Assembly: GCA_027306505.1 (NCBI GenBank)
Contig: DAHUZP010000030.1
Span: forward strand, 1-57,066
Reading direction: 5' to 3'
Length of the DNA stretch: 57,066 nt
From: Thermoplasmata archaeon
GTDB taxonomy: Archaea; Thermoplasmatota; Thermoplasmata; Lutacidiplasmatales; UBA184
Positions 26,047 to 35,400 of this stretch are shown here, piece by piece (position 1 is the first letter of the stretch; each line of letters opens with the position of its first letter). The notes under the pieces are model-generated. The model searched no databases, was not told the DNA's origin, and worked only from the letters and a program-made list of their open reading frames with translations. Both the position numbers and the translations under genes were made by a program.

Positions 26047-28647
26047 TTATGGGGGGGCGCTACCGGAGAGCTCCCGGGCCCTGGCCAGGGCCGCGTCCAG
26101 AGCGCTCTGGACCTTGGGACCCTTCGGTCCGGACCCTGTCGCCGCCGAGGGGTTGCCCCCTCCCTTGCCACCCCAGGCCTCCAGCGCGACCGCGAGGAGA
26201 TCTCGGGCCGGCATCTGCTTGGGGTCCGAGGACGCGAAGAAGAGGATCGCCCCTCTCTCGTCCTCCCCGGCGAGGAGCGCGATGCCGCCGGGCCTCGAGG
26301 TGACCTCCCGTGCCAGGGCCTGCAGGCCCTCTCGGTCGAGTTCGACCTTCGCAGCGACGACCTGGAGCTTCCCTCCAGCGAGGGCGTGCGACGAGGCGGG
26401 GGAGCTCGAGAGACGCTGGGCGAGCTCCTTCACGTCCGCCTTGGAGGCGGCCTTCGCTTCCTTGTGGCCCTCCTTGAGCCTCTCGAGGAGCCGGTCCACC
26501 GCCTTGGGGATGTCCGCCACCGGGGCCGCGAGCTTCTGCGAAGCCTCCGCGAGGATCGCCTCGTGCTCCTGGAGAACCTCGAGCGCCCGTTCTCCCGCCG
26601 CGAAGTGAAGTCGGACCATGCCGTCCTGGATCCGCTCGGTACCGAGGACCTTGACGAACCCCACCTCTGCGGTGCGGGTGCAGTGGGTGCCCCCGCAGGC
26701 CTCTACGTCGAAGTTCTCGACCTCCACGATCCGCAGCTCCTTCCCAGGGACCGCGCCTCCCTGGTAGAGGCCGAAGCCGAAGCGCTCCTCCGCCTTCGAG
26801 CGGGTCTCGAAGTAGCTCTTGACCGGCCGGTCCTCGCGGACCACTCGGTTCACCAGGCGCTCCACCTCTCGGATCTCCTCCGGGGTGAGGGCCTGCCAGT
26901 GCGTGATGTCCAGCCGCGCACCCTCGGTGCCCTTGTAGGCGCCCGCCTGCCAGATGTGCGGGCCAAGCGTCTGCCGAAGCGCACCATTGAGCAGGTGCGT
27001 CGCGGTGTGGTGCTGCATCAGTTGCCGCCTCCGGGGTGCATCGATGCGCCCTTCGCTCGTCGCTCCCACCTCGGGGAGCGGCGCCTCCGGGGTCGTGAGC
27101 TTGTGCATGACCCAGGGCCCATGGCGGACCACTTCCTCGACCGGGACGCCGGAGAGCTCCCCCCGGTCGGTGATCTGCCCGCCGCCGGTGGGGTAGAAGT
27201 ACGTCTGGTCCAGGATGACCCAGGGCCCGCTGCGCCAGAGCACCCTCCCGGTGAACTGATGGGTGTAGGGGTCTCGGTGGTAGTGGACGACGGTCGCCGG
27301 GACCGAGGTCGGAGGCTCGGGGACCTTCGCCTCCGCGCTGTCCGCCCCGTACCCGCCCCAGCCCTGCGTGGGGGTGCGGGTGTGGAGCTCCGTGACGCGC
27401 GCGAAGAAGTCCTGGGGCACCTCGACCTTCGTCGAGAGCTCCTCCACCGCGACGTCCGGGGTGACCCCGAGAGAATCATAGATCATCACGAGGTCGTCGA
27501 CGTTGGGGGCTCGGCCCTCCTTGCGGACCCGTTCCTCCAGGCGGCGGACCTGCGCCCGACCGCGCGTGAGGGCTTCCGCGAAGCGCTCCTCCTCGACCCG
27601 CAGGACCTCCGCGAGCCCCTTGGGGTCGCCCGCGAGCTCGGGGAAGTCCTTGGAGACGTGGCGGACCACGGTCTCCATGAGCCGGGGGAGAGTGAGCGCC
27701 CCGGGGTGCTTGTCGAGGGTGCGCAGGATGCGCCGCAGCAACAGACGCGCGAGGTAGCCCTCCCGGACGTTGGAGGGGACGATGCCGTCGGTGAACAGGA
27801 AGAGGAAGTTCTTCGCGTGGTCGCAGAGGACCGCCGCTTCCGGTAGCGTGAACTCCGAGGGAAGGTCGTGGAGGATCCCGGGAAAGACCGCCTCGTAGAT
27901 CGTGGGCGTGCCTTGTGACATGTGGGTGAAGCGCTCGAGCCCGTAGCCGGTGTCGACCACGCGCAGCGGCATCGGCTTCAGCTGCTCGCCGTCGCGGATG
28001 TACTGCATGAAGACGAGCGTCGCGATCTCGAGGCCCCGAAGTCCGACGGAGACGGAAGGTCCCAGGTTCCCGCCCCCCTCCCACGCCTCCTCCTTGTAGG
28101 AGACCTCCTCGGGAGCGGCCCCGAGCTCGCTCGTCACGAGCTCATGGCAGAGCTCGATGCAGCGGTCCTTCCAGTACACCTCCTTCTCCGCGGAATTGAA
28201 GGCGTGGTGCGCCATCATCTCGAACATCGTGAGGTGCCGGCCCGTCACCCCCACGTTCTCGATGTCCGTGAAGCGCATGCAGGGTTGGGAGATGGTGAGC
28301 GGGTTCGCCGGCGGCGGGATCGCCCCGGAGGTGACCCAGGGCTGGAAGTCGTAGATCGAGGCCTGGACGAACATCACGTCGTTGCGCCAGCGGGGGACGA
28401 CGGGGTAGCGGCGGAGCCGGGTGTGCCCGTGCTTCTCGAAGAAGGAGAGGTAGAACTCGCGGAAGGAGGAGAGGTCGAAGGACCGGCGGAAGGGCGAGTT
28501 CCCCTGGAACGAGTAGGGCGTGCAGGGGGTCTCCGAGCAGACCTCCCGTTCACCCTGCGCCCAGAAGGCCTCCCCGCACTTCTTGCAGGCCCGCCGGCGG
28601 AACCCCTGGCGGGTGAAGAAGGCGTTCTCGTACTCTCGAGGTTCCAT
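26047..28647 (-). CDS. alaS: Alanyl-tRNA synthetase (archaeal type)
   Basis: 866 residues. It attaches alanine to tRNA-Ala. The archaeal N-terminal region has a zinc-like CKKCGEAF...C pattern, followed by the class II catalytic core with motif 2-like segments (RWRNDVMFVQASIYDFQPW). The editing domain contains HHTATHLLNGALRQ and CGGTHCTRT, the four zinc-binding residues (His, His, Cys, His) that remove mischarged Ser and Gly. The C-terminal DHHA1 region is short but present. Order and length match archaeal AlaRS. An AT-rich CCCTTTTCC at about 28671-28680 may be the promoter. Confidence 0.97.
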   Translation of the reverse strand: MEPREYENAFFTRQGFRRRACKKCGEAFWAQGEREVCSETPCTPYSFQGNSPFRRSFDLSSFREFYLSFFEKHGHTRLRRYPVVPRWRNDVMFVQASIYDFQPWVTSGAIPPPANPLTISQPCMRFTDIENVGVTGRHLTMFEMMAHHAFNSAEKEVYWKDRCIELCHELVTSELGAAPEEVSYKEEAWEGGGNLGPSVSVGLRGLEIATLVFMQYIRDGEQLKPMPLRVVDTGYGLERFTHMSQGTPTIYEAVFPGILHDLPSEFTLPEAAVLCDHAKNFLFLFTDGIVPSNVREGYLARLLLRRILRTLDKHPGALTLPRLMETVVRHVSKDFPELAGDPKGLAEVLRVEEERFAEALTRGRAQVRRLEERVRKEGRAPNVDDLVMIYDSLGVTPDVAVEELSTKVEVPQDFFARVTELHTRTPTQGWGGYGADSAEAKVPEPPTSVPATVVHYHRDPYTHQFTGRVLWRSGPWVILDQTYFYPTGGGQITDRGELSGVPVEEVVRHGPWVMHKLTTPEAPLPEVGATSEGRIDAPRRRQLMQHHTATHLLNGALRQTLGPHIWQAGAYKGTEGARLDITHWQALTPEEIREVERLVNRVVREDRPVKSYFETRSKAEERFGFGLYQGGAVPGKELRIVEVENFDVEACGGTHCTRTAEVGFVKVLGTERIQDGMVRLHFAAGERALEVLQEHEAILAEASQKLAAPVADIPKAVDRLLERLKEGHKEAKAASKADVKELAQRLSSSPASSHALAGGKLQVVAAKVELDREGLQALAREVTSRPGGIALLAGEDERGAILFFASSDPKQMPARDLLAVALEAWGGKGGGNPSAATGSGPKGPKVQSALDAALARARELSGSAPP

Positions 28648-28720
28648 GGGGACGGCCGCAACTCCGGGGCAGGGAAAAGGGCTCGCCCTCCCTGCGTGGC
28701 TGCGTCACGGGCCGGGCGGA

Positions 28721-28730
28721 AACATTTAAG
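28721..28730 (+). promoter_or_regulatory. TATA box for the 71-residue protein gene
   Basis: AACATTTAAG, about 35-44 bases before the ATG at 28765, in the divergent gap with alaS. Predicted start near 28752 leaves a leader of about 12 bases. Confidence 0.65.
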
Positions 28731-28764
28731 GCATCCCTCGCGCGCTCGCCCCTGCAGAGGACCC

Positions 28765-28980
28765 ATGAGGACCTACGTCAAGTTCTACTTCAGCAGCGAG
28801 GGCGCCGGACCGTTGGACCTGGTCGACCAGATGAGGAACCTCGGGTTCCGGGCCGAGGTGGGCGACTTCGACTTCTCGGTCGAGTGGCACACCCCTGAGC
28901 AGTACGGCAACATGGTCCGCAAGATGCACAGCCTGCTCGCAGGCTCCAGGGTGCGCTACACCCTGATGACCCGCAACTAG
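28765..28980 (+). CDS. Small conserved hypothetical protein (71 residues)
   Basis: Starts MRTYVKFYFSSEGAG and ends VRYTLMTRN. The alternating pattern of beta-strand (VKFYFSS, FSVEWHT, VRYTLMT) and helix (PLDLVDQMRNLGF, EQYGNMVRKMHSLLA) fits a small ferredoxin-like alpha/beta domain. It has a well-placed TATA box and a composition unlike random frames here, so I regard it as a real gene. The function is unknown; it is divergent from alaS. Confidence 0.72.
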   Translation: MRTYVKFYFSSEGAGPLDLVDQMRNLGFRAEVGDFDFSVEWHTPEQYGNMVRKMHSLLAGSRVRYTLMTRN

Positions 28981-29033
28981 GCCACCGAGGCCGGGGACCC
29001 TGCGGGTCCCGCCGGTCCATGGCTCCCCCGGGA

Positions 29034-29780
29034 TCACCCGGGGGGAAGGATCGGGGCGGAGCAGTTCGGGCACTTGAACCGCTGCGCGGGGAGGACCGCG
29101 AGGTCCACCAGCGAATGGCAGTAGGCGCAGGTGACCTTGTTCGCCGTCGCTCGGAGACGGAGCGCTTGGAGGATCTGGTCGTCCCGGATCTTCTGGGCGT
29201 AGAGCGCAATGAAGGCCTGGGCGAAGACCTGCACCTGCGCGGCGAACTCCACGTCCTTCCACACCACCTGGTCCCCCAGCAGCCCGCCGCCGTGGTAGGC
29301 CGCGCCGACCCCGGCGATCCTCGCGATGCGGAAGCGGATCGTGGTCCCATCCGACTGGACCTGTTGGACCAGATCGTAGCGGGCGTCCTGGAGCTGGCTT
29401 CCTCCGCTCCCGCTACGGCGGACGACCCGCACATCAGTGAGGGCGTAGGCGGACCCCCGCCAGTTCCGGAGGCGCAGTAGGGGCCAGCACCAGACCGGAG
29501 CGATCACGATGACGATCGCGGCCACCTCGCCGCCCCAGTTCGCCACGTTGAAGGTCGCGAGGAAGGCCCCGCCCCAGATCATGCTCCAGATCACGGAGAC
29601 CAGGAGCGGCACCCCCACGAAGCCCACGAGGCGCGGTTTCGTCTCGAAGACGATCCGCTCGCTGGGGGCGAGGAGCGAGCGGGGGAAGGCCCCTTCCCGG
29701 TGCGAGGGCGGAAGGCGCTGCAGCAGCGCTTGTTCCTGGGACGCGACCGACCCGAGCAAATCACCAACCTTACGGACCAC
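29034..29780 (-). CDS. Membrane protein with bacterial PH-like domain and C-terminal zinc ribbon
   Basis: 248 residues. After about 40 residues come ERIVFETKPRLVGFVG and two hydrophobic helices (VPLLVSVIWSMIWGGAF, VAAIVIVIAPVWCWPLLRL), then a beta-rich segment starting YALTDVRVVRR. This is the arrangement of YdbT/bPH2-type proteins. The C-terminus carries CAYC and CPNC, spaced about 18 residues apart, a zinc ribbon probably in the cytoplasm. The start may be the GTG at 29780 or a TTG about 18 bases downstream. Role unknown. The 201-base gap upstream to nth contains no convincing gene. Confidence 0.75.
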   Translation of the reverse strand: MVRKVGDLLGSVASQEQALLQRLPPSHREGAFPRSLLAPSERIVFETKPRLVGFVGVPLLVSVIWSMIWGGAFLATFNVANWGGEVAAIVIVIAPVWCWPLLRLRNWRGSAYALTDVRVVRRSGSGGSQLQDARYDLVQQVQSDGTTIRFRIARIAGVGAAYHGGGLLGDQVVWKDVEFAAQVQVFAQAFIALYAQKIRDDQILQALRLRATANKVTCAYCHSLVDLAVLPAQRFKCPNCSAPILPPG

Positions 29781-29981
29781 GTGGGATATCTTCGTTTTCC
29801 CGTGCTCCTTGGGAGCGCTACGCGGCCGGAGCTAGCCGACGTCCGCGCGACAGGAGCGCCGCCCCCATCTCCCCCTCGATATGGATGGCGTTCTGGAAGT
29901 GCGGGTCGGATCGACCGACACGGCCCCCTCGTCCCTTGTCGCGTTCCCGCCCCCCCGGAGCGGTACGTGGGGCGGTGACGG

Positions 29982-30836
29982 CTAGGGCCGTGCCGCGCCC
30001 TTCCGTGGAGGAGCGGGAGCCCTGCGGGGCCCTTTCACCGCCGCGCGCCGTTCCTCCCCGAGCTCACAGAGCTCCGAGATCGGGCACGCTTCGCACCTGG
30101 GACGAAGGGGCTGGCAGAGGTTCTGTCCGTGTTGGACCAAGAGCGGGTTGATCGGGACCCAGAGCTCCTTCGGCACCACTTGCCGAAGCGCCTCTTCGGT
30201 CTCCTCCGGGCTCTGGGTACGTACCGCGCCTAGTCGGTTCGCGATCCGGTGGACGTGCGTGTCGACCGGGACCGCCGGGATGCCGAAGCCGAAGACCAGA
30301 GTACAGTTCGCGGTCTTCCGACCGACCATGGGCAGGGCGAGCAGGTCGTCGATGGAGGTCGGGACCTTCCCGCCGTGCCGCTCGAGGAGCGCCTTCGCGC
30401 AGTCGCGGATCCCCCGCGCCTTGGTCGAGTAGAACCCGACCGGCCGGATGAGCTCCACCAGGCGTGGGAGGGGGGCGCGAGCGAGGGCCCCGGGGGTCGG
30501 GTAGGCACGGAACAGCCTCTCGGAGGCGACGTCCGTCGTCTCGTCGCGCGTGCGCTGGGAGAGGATCGTGCCGATGAGGACCTGGAAGGGCGTCTCCGCG
30601 TGCTCCCGAAGGTAGGGGACCCTCCACGCCTTCGCTCCGGAAGGCGGAGAGGCGTCGTCGGACCCGGGGTGGTAGAAGCGACGCAGCGTGTCGAGCACCG
30701 TCTCCCAAGGAAGGACGCGAGGCGCCTTGCCACGCGGGGACGGAGCCGACGTCGCGCGGCCCGACCGACGCCCGGGGGAGGACGCCCGGCGAGAAGCGGA
30801 CGGAGCCTTCCCACGTCGGGGCGAGCGCGAGCTCAC
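29982..30836 (-). CDS. nth: Endonuclease III (DNA glycosylase/AP lyase)
   Basis: 284 residues from a GTG at 30836 that overlaps the folC stop (GTGA). It removes oxidised pyrimidines and cuts at abasic sites. The helix-hairpin-helix contains the catalytic Lys174 (LPMVGRKTA), and Asp192 follows in VDTHVHR. The C-terminal [4Fe-4S] loop has Cys241, Cys248, Cys251 and Cys257 with the standard C-x6-C-x2-C-x5-C spacing. The first 40 residues are Ser/Arg/Pro-rich and not part of the family core, as are the last 20 or so, which are basic. Confidence 0.95.
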   Translation of the reverse strand: MSSRSPRRGKAPSASRRASSPGRRSGRATSAPSPRGKAPRVLPWETVLDTLRRFYHPGSDDASPPSGAKAWRVPYLREHAETPFQVLIGTILSQRTRDETTDVASERLFRAYPTPGALARAPLPRLVELIRPVGFYSTKARGIRDCAKALLERHGGKVPTSIDDLLALPMVGRKTANCTLVFGFGIPAVPVDTHVHRIANRLGAVRTQSPEETEEALRQVVPKELWVPINPLLVQHGQNLCQPLRPRCEACPISELCELGEERRAAVKGPRRAPAPPRKGAARP

Positions 30837-32317
30837 CGCGAGCTCCCGGGACCGGTCAGGGACCTGCGGGCCCTTGGCCGCGGGGTCGGAGGTGGGGCCG
30901 CCCGGCGTTTCTCGGCTCGACCCTCGGGGCGGTCCTGGGCCGAGGAGGACCCGTTCCAGAGCGAGCGTCCGACCGGGTCGGAGAGGTCCGGGCCCTCGGG
31001 GGCGATCCCGTGGACCTCCGAGAGCACGGCCCCGGCGAGGTAGACGCCTCCCACCGCCAGGAGAAGCCCGTCCTCCCCGACGGAGGCGCGCGCCAGGGTG
31101 AGGGCCTCGGGGAACGTCCGGGCGATCACCACCTTGGAGAAGCATGGGCGCGCGGCGAGGCTGAGCTCCTTGATGGGCATCCCCCGCTCGGCGGGCAGCT
31201 CGAAGATCACCGCCTGGTGACCGAGCTGGGAGAGCTCCTGGAGCATCGTCTGGGCCCTCTTGTCCGCGAGGCAGGAGAAGAGGATGACGTTGTTCTCGGG
31301 GAGCGCCCTGGGGTGGAGGGCGTGCAGCGCGCTCACGACCTCGTGGGCGCTCTCCGGCGTGTGGGCCGCGTCGACGTAGAAGGGGGGACGGTCGCCCAAG
31401 CGCTCGAGCCGACCGGGCCAGCGCGTGGACGCGAGCCCCGCCCGGAACGCCTCTTCTCCGATCGCGAGACCGGTCGCCCGGCTGAAGAGCTGCAGGGCGG
31501 CGACCGCGATGGACGCGTTGCGGGCCTGGAAGGCTCCCAGGAGGGGCAGACGGAGGTCCCGCAGGTGCCCAAGCGGGGTCTCCACCTCCAGCCGTTGTTC
31601 GGTCCCGTCCACCGGCTCGTCACCGAGAAGACGGACCTCCTTGCCGAGCTCCCAGAGCGGGGTGCCGAGCCGGAACGCCTGGCGCTTGAGCTCCTCCAGG
31701 CCCGGTCCTGGCGCTGCGCCCGTCGCCCCCCAGGCCCCTCGGTGGAAGATGCCCGCCTTCTCGCGGGCGATGTCCACGAGGGTGGGCCCCAGGAGCTCGG
31801 TGTGCTCGAGCTCGAGCGTCGTCACGACGGTCACCGGGGCTTGGAGGACGTTCGTCGAGTCCAGCCTCCCGCCCAGTCCCACCTCGATCGCCGCGACCTC
31901 GACCTTGCGCTGACCGAAGAGGTCGAAGGCCCAGGCGGTGGTGACCTCGAAGAACGTCGGGTCGCGGTCGAGGAGGCCCCGGCGCTGGACCTTCCGGATC
32001 GCCTCGCGGACGCGAGCGAGGCCGCTCACCAGATCCTCCGGGGTCGCCATCTGCCCGTCGACACGGGCCCGCTCCCGGAAGGAGAGCAGATGCGGAGAGG
32101 TGTAGAGCCCGGTGCGACGGCCGGAGGCCTGGAGCACAGAAGCGCAGATCGCCGCCGTGGAGCCCTTCCCCTTGCTCCCGGTGATGTGGATCGCGCGGAA
32201 GCTACGGTGGGGGTCGCCGAGCTCGTGCAGGACCGCCGCCGTGACCTCCGGGCCCGGGCGGGTCCCCAGGCGCTTCAACCCCCAGAGGTAGGAGAGCGCT
32301 TCCTGGAACTCCTTCAC
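30833..32317 (-). CDS. folC: Folylpolyglutamate/dihydrofolate synthase FolC
   Basis: 494 residues of the Mur ligase superfamily. It adds glutamate to dihydropteroate or to folates using ATP. The P-loop is TGSKGKGST at 46-54; EVGLGGRLDSTNV and the C-terminal Mur-ligase region (YVDAAHTPESAHEV) are conserved. FolC is patchy in archaea, occurring in halophiles and some Thermoplasmatota, and implies folate rather than methanopterin chemistry. The last 45 residues are a low-complexity Arg/Pro/Ala tail whose stop overlaps nth, suggesting the tail is truly translated. Confidence 0.93.
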   Translation of the reverse strand: MKEFQEALSYLWGLKRLGTRPGPEVTAAVLHELGDPHRSFRAIHITGSKGKGSTAAICASVLQASGRRTGLYTSPHLLSFRERARVDGQMATPEDLVSGLARVREAIRKVQRRGLLDRDPTFFEVTTAWAFDLFGQRKVEVAAIEVGLGGRLDSTNVLQAPVTVVTTLELEHTELLGPTLVDIAREKAGIFHRGAWGATGAAPGPGLEELKRQAFRLGTPLWELGKEVRLLGDEPVDGTEQRLEVETPLGHLRDLRLPLLGAFQARNASIAVAALQLFSRATGLAIGEEAFRAGLASTRWPGRLERLGDRPPFYVDAAHTPESAHEVVSALHALHPRALPENNVILFSCLADKRAQTMLQELSQLGHQAVIFELPAERGMPIKELSLAARPCFSKVVIARTFPEALTLARASVGEDGLLLAVGGVYLAGAVLSEVHGIAPEGPDLSDPVGRSLWNGSSSAQDRPEGRAEKRRAAPPPTPRPRARRSLTGPGSSR

Positions 32318-32406
32318 GCGCGAGCGACCCCGCGTCCACCTTTAGAGGATTTCCGAGGGGCGTGGGTGGGGCCGGGGCCGCGGGCGCCCGCCCGCTCCGC
32401 AGGGGA

Positions 32407-35400
32407 CTACCCGGGTCCAGGGGGCCCGCCACCGGGGTACCCTCCGTCCGGCGTTGGCCCGGGGGCGCCGTAGGGCTGACCGTAGCTCGCATAGGGGGAG
32501 CCCCTGGACCCCGGAGGGTAGGTGGAAGCCTCCGGCCCGGGAGGGCCCGCGCGCGCGCGTCTCCGGACGACGAAGAGCAGGCCTCCGATGACCGCGACCG
32601 CGATCGTGACCAGGGCGACCAGGACCCAGCCCAAGAGGGTGAGGCTGCCGTTGGCGTAGAGCGCCCCGCCCGGGCTTCCCGTCCCGGGGGCACCGGCCGC
32701 GCTCACCCGGATGGTGTGCGTGGTGCTGGTCACCGACCTCGCGATGCTGTCGGTCACGGTGACCCAGACCTCGAAGGTCCCTACCGAGGAGTAGACGTGG
32801 GTCGTCGAGTTGGCCGACCCCGAGGAGAGGACCGCGCCGTCGCCGAAGCTCCAGGAGAACGTGTAGCCGCCTGCGCCCCCGCTCGCCGCCGCCCAGAAGG
32901 AGGCGGGGTTCCCCACGGTCGAGGTCGACATTCCCCCTATCTGGACGGAGAGCGGCTGGAGCGTCGTGACGGAGACGGTGAGGCTCACGGCGGCGGAGGG
33001 GACGGAAGCGCTGTCGCGCGCCTGGACGGAGACCGTGTAGGTCCCCACCGCGGCGTAGGTGTGGGAGACGGCGGAGCCGGTCCCGGTCGCCCCGTCGCCG
33101 AAGGTCCAACTGTAGGTGTAGGGGGCGACCCCGCCGGTGGCGCTCGCGGAGAAGCCCGCCGGGGCCCCGACGGCGATGGGGCCGGTGGGACCGGTGGGCG
33201 CCACGGTCACCGTGTAGGGGTTCACCGTGACGGTCATGGCGCTCGCCCTCGCGAGGGTCCCCTGGGCGTCGGTCACGGAGAGCTGCGCCTGGTAGCTCCC
33301 GGAGACGTTGTACACGTGGGTCGGGTTCCGTGCGTGGGAGCCGACGGAGCTGTCCCCGAAGGTCCACGCCCATACGTAGGGGGCGGTCCCCCCAGCCGCC
33401 GTGCCATTGAAGGTCACCGTGAGCGGGGCGGTCCCCAGGAGCGGAAGCGCCGAGGAGGAGGCGGTGAGCGGGGCCGGGTTCACCGTCACGTTGAGGAAGG
33501 CGACGCGCTTCACCGGCTGCTGGTCGGTGACGGTCAGGATGACCTGCATGGTGCCCGTCGTCGAGTAGGTGTGGGTGGGGTCCGCTAGGGTGGAGGTGCC
33601 ACCGTCCCCGAAGCTCCATGCATAGGTGTACGGGGCGAGCCCGCCGCTGACGGTCGAGTTGAAGGTCACCGCGAGGGGCACGTTGCCGGTGGTGGGGGAC
33701 GAGGCTACCGCCGCGACGAGCGTGGGGTAGGCGGAGACCGTGATGTTCGTGTAGGCGTGGGCCGTTTGGGCGGCAAGGTCGCCCACCGTGAGCACGACCA
33801 TGTAGGTCCCGGTCGCGTTGTAGGTGTGGTTGGGGGAGACGGCCCCCGAGGTGGGGGAGAGGTCGCCGTAGTTCCAGAGGTAGGTGTACGGGGACGCCCC
33901 ACCCTGGACGCCCGCACGGAACGCGACCGCGAGCGGCACCTTCCCGCTCGTCGGGGTCGCCGTGAGGGACACCGAGAGCGCAGGTGGAGCGACCGTGATG
34001 TTCCCGAAGGCGTGGGCGACCGCGGTCGCGGAGTCCGTGACCGTGAGGTTCACCTGGAACCTGCCCAGGCTCGTGTAGATGTGGGAGGGGTTGGTGGCCG
34101 TCGACGTGGGCGAGCCATCCCCGAAGCTCCAGAGGTAGGTGTACCCTCCCGCGCCGCCGGACGCGGCCGAGGTGAAGTTCACGTGGAGCCAGGGGGTGCC
34201 AGAGGTCGGCGTCGCCGTGAAGGAGGCGTGGAGCTTCGCGGCACCGGCCACGACCTGGATGCACGCGGCGGTCCCGACCCCACCGTCCGAGGTCGACGCG
34301 CTGTCCACCACCTCGACGGAGGGACAGTAGGTTCCCGGGGCCATGTACGCGTGGGTGTCGGTCGCACTGTCGTTGTACCCGTAGCTCCCGTCCCCCCACA
34401 GGTAGGTGTAGACGTAGGGCGCCGAGCCCCCGGTCACCCTCGTCGTGAAGGAGACCGGGCTCCCGACCTGGACCGAGGAGACCGAAGGGACCAGCAAGAC
34501 GTTGAGCGGGGAGCCGGAGACCTGGACCAGGATCGGGAGCGACTGGGTCCAGTTGCCGTTCGCGTCCCAGACCTCCACGATCGCGAACTGGGCCCCTGTG
34601 CCTGGGTAGGTGTAGGCGAGCGTGCTCTGGGTCGACCACTGGCTCTGGTAGAGGGCAGGGACGAAGTCGTAGGAGTAGGGCGCGGTGCCCCCGGTCACGG
34701 TCGCGGTGAAGGTCTCGCTCGCCCCGCTACCGGGGGTCGCCGTGAGGGTCGCGCTCATGCCGCTGCTCACCGGGGAGGGCTGGTAGCGGAAGAGGTCCGG
34801 TAACAGGTTCGCGATGTTGGGGCTGCCCATGCCGGAGTCGGCGTCCCAGGCGCGGCCCGCGGCGTAGCCGTTGTTCCCGACCAGGATGTCGTGGAGGTCG
34901 CTGGTGTAGTGCGAGGACCGCAGGATCGAGTAGAGCGAAGGGCCGAGCAGGCCGAGCCCGGTGCCGCCGTGCATCTGGTCGCCCACGGCGATGAGCCCAG
35001 CCCAGACGGGGGTCGCCTCGCTGGTGCCGTCCTGGGAGACGGCGGAGACGTCGGGCAGCGCGCGCCGCGCAGGCGTGCTCGGGAGGCCCGGACCGTGCTG
35101 CCAGAACGGGCGGCCCCAGGGGGCGAACCCTCCGCCCCCGTCCCCGGCCGCGTTCCCGCCGCAGTTCATGCCGTTCCCGTTCGAGCCGATCTCCCCTCCG
35201 TACGTCGTGCCGGTGGTGTTGAACAGCGTGCCGCCGACCCCGGTCACGTACTCGTCGCTCGCCGGATAGTCGGTGGTGAGGATGCTCGTGCCGTCATAGG
35301 CACCACAGTCGCCCGTCGCAGCGAAGGGGGAGATGCCCTCGGCGACCGCCTCCGCGAAGACCGGGTGCAGGAAGGCGTAGGAGCTGTCCCAGGAGGCGTT

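Noticed and set aside
29885-30151. Plus-strand frame in the gap before nth
   Set aside because: Low-complexity Arg/Pro composition, runs into the nth coding region on the other strand, and no promoter is evident.
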